NCBI GenBank assembly: GCA_034008185.1
Contig: CM067081.1
Coordinates: 30,316,806 to 30,380,805 of the forward strand
Reading direction: 5' to 3'
DNA from: Gorsachius magnificus
Lineage: Eukaryota > Chordata > Aves > Pelecaniformes > Ardeidae
Length of the DNA stretch: 64,000 bases
In this document: positions 63,701 to 64,000 of the stretch, piece after piece
How the letters are laid out: every line of letters starts with the position of its first letter
How positions within the stretch are numbered: position 1 is the stretch's first letter
The notes under the pieces: generated by a model
What the model was told of the DNA's origin: nothing
What the model saw: only the letters and a program-made list of their open reading frames with translations
Databases searched by the model: none
Program-made: the position numbers and the translations under genes

Positions 63701-64000
63701 TGGGAGGTCTTTATTTATGATTTAATAGCTGCCTGTGAATTTGGTACTTTGAATTAACAAACTAAATATTCTCTTCACCCATATTTGCTATTTGATGAGT
63801 GTCTTTGTGCAGAAGGAAATTGTTCTTGAATAAGACCCTGTTTTTTAATTACCATTCATCTTAGATAATGGTAGCATATTCAGTCCCCAGCAGTAACACT
63901 GGGAAGAGATCTATGACCTGTGGTGGCTGAATTATAACTGCCCTGCTATTTACTTAAATAGGCACAGTTACACAGGTACACAGGGACCAGAGTTTGACTA

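Larger units (their letters stand above)
38843..64000. other. Intergenic-like DNA upstream of FAM124A, no recognisable gene
   Basis: I looked on both strands for exons of genes that flank FAM124A in mammals (GUCY1B2, RNASEH2B) and found none I could recognise. The interval contains three CR1 tails (42425-42514, 44686-44808, 53086-53193), one old dispersed repeat (47288-47380), microsatellites (58371-58440, 60720-60765) and an orphan exon-like segment (53871-54011). Stretches 38843-42424, 42515-44685, 44809-47287, 47381-53085, 54012-58370 and 60766-64000 are AT-rich and show nothing certain. 54716-55300 and 58052-58320 have features of possible conserved non-coding DNA. Confidence 0.6.

Noticed and set aside
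1..64000. tRNA, rRNA, CRISPR arrays, operons, and prokaryotic or phage systems
   Set aside because: No tRNA B-box with cloverleaf context, no rRNA core sequence and no spaced direct repeats were seen. Intron-bearing vertebrate coding sequence and CR1 elements show this is animal nuclear DNA.

Overview
This window is nuclear DNA from a bird. Two things show this: many 3'-truncated CR1 LINE copies with the typical avian tail (the octamer-like ATTCTATG end and the 'TTCCAACC...' tail block), and a FAM124A coding exon that is close to the vertebrate family. I cannot name the species. Nothing prokaryotic, CRISPR-like or viral was seen. Base composition is AT-leaning and non-coding, apart from one sharp CpG island near 37.8-38.4 kb.

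The only gene I can support with confidence is FAM124A on the minus strand. Its large central exon lies at 9487-10226 (740 bp, good splice sites on both sides). A 32-bp microexon just upstream of it in the gene lies at 27836-27867, and the two join in frame. The last coding exon was not found, so positions 1-9486 are read as the following intron, with the gene running off the left edge. The first coding exon known from mammals was not found either. A conserved-looking short open exon at 34760-34848, on the same strand and with a phase that fits the microexon, is a candidate alternative start. The CpG island at about 37.8-38.4 kb is the best candidate promoter.

Layout: 1-9486 is intron 3 of FAM124A, with CR1 copies and an old MIR-like SINE. 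9487-10226 is exon 3. 10227-27835 is intron 2, with a small inverted-repeat element at 10.8 kb, a GATA-motif cluster at 15.7-15.95 kb, a CR1 and some unassigned exon-like open stretches. 27836-27867 is exon 2. 27868-about 38.4 kb is the putative first intron and promoter region. From 38.4 kb to 64 kb I see no recognisable gene: CR1 copies, one old amniote dispersed repeat, microsatellites, an orphan exon-like segment at 53.9 kb and AT-rich stretches that may be conserved non-coding elements.

Most long open frames here are chance frames or run through CR1. They are listed as rejected. I found no evidence of a novel multi-gene system. The items most worth checking are the glyoxalase/VOC-like pattern in the FAM124A exon, the possible alternative FAM124A first exon, and the short inverted-repeat element.
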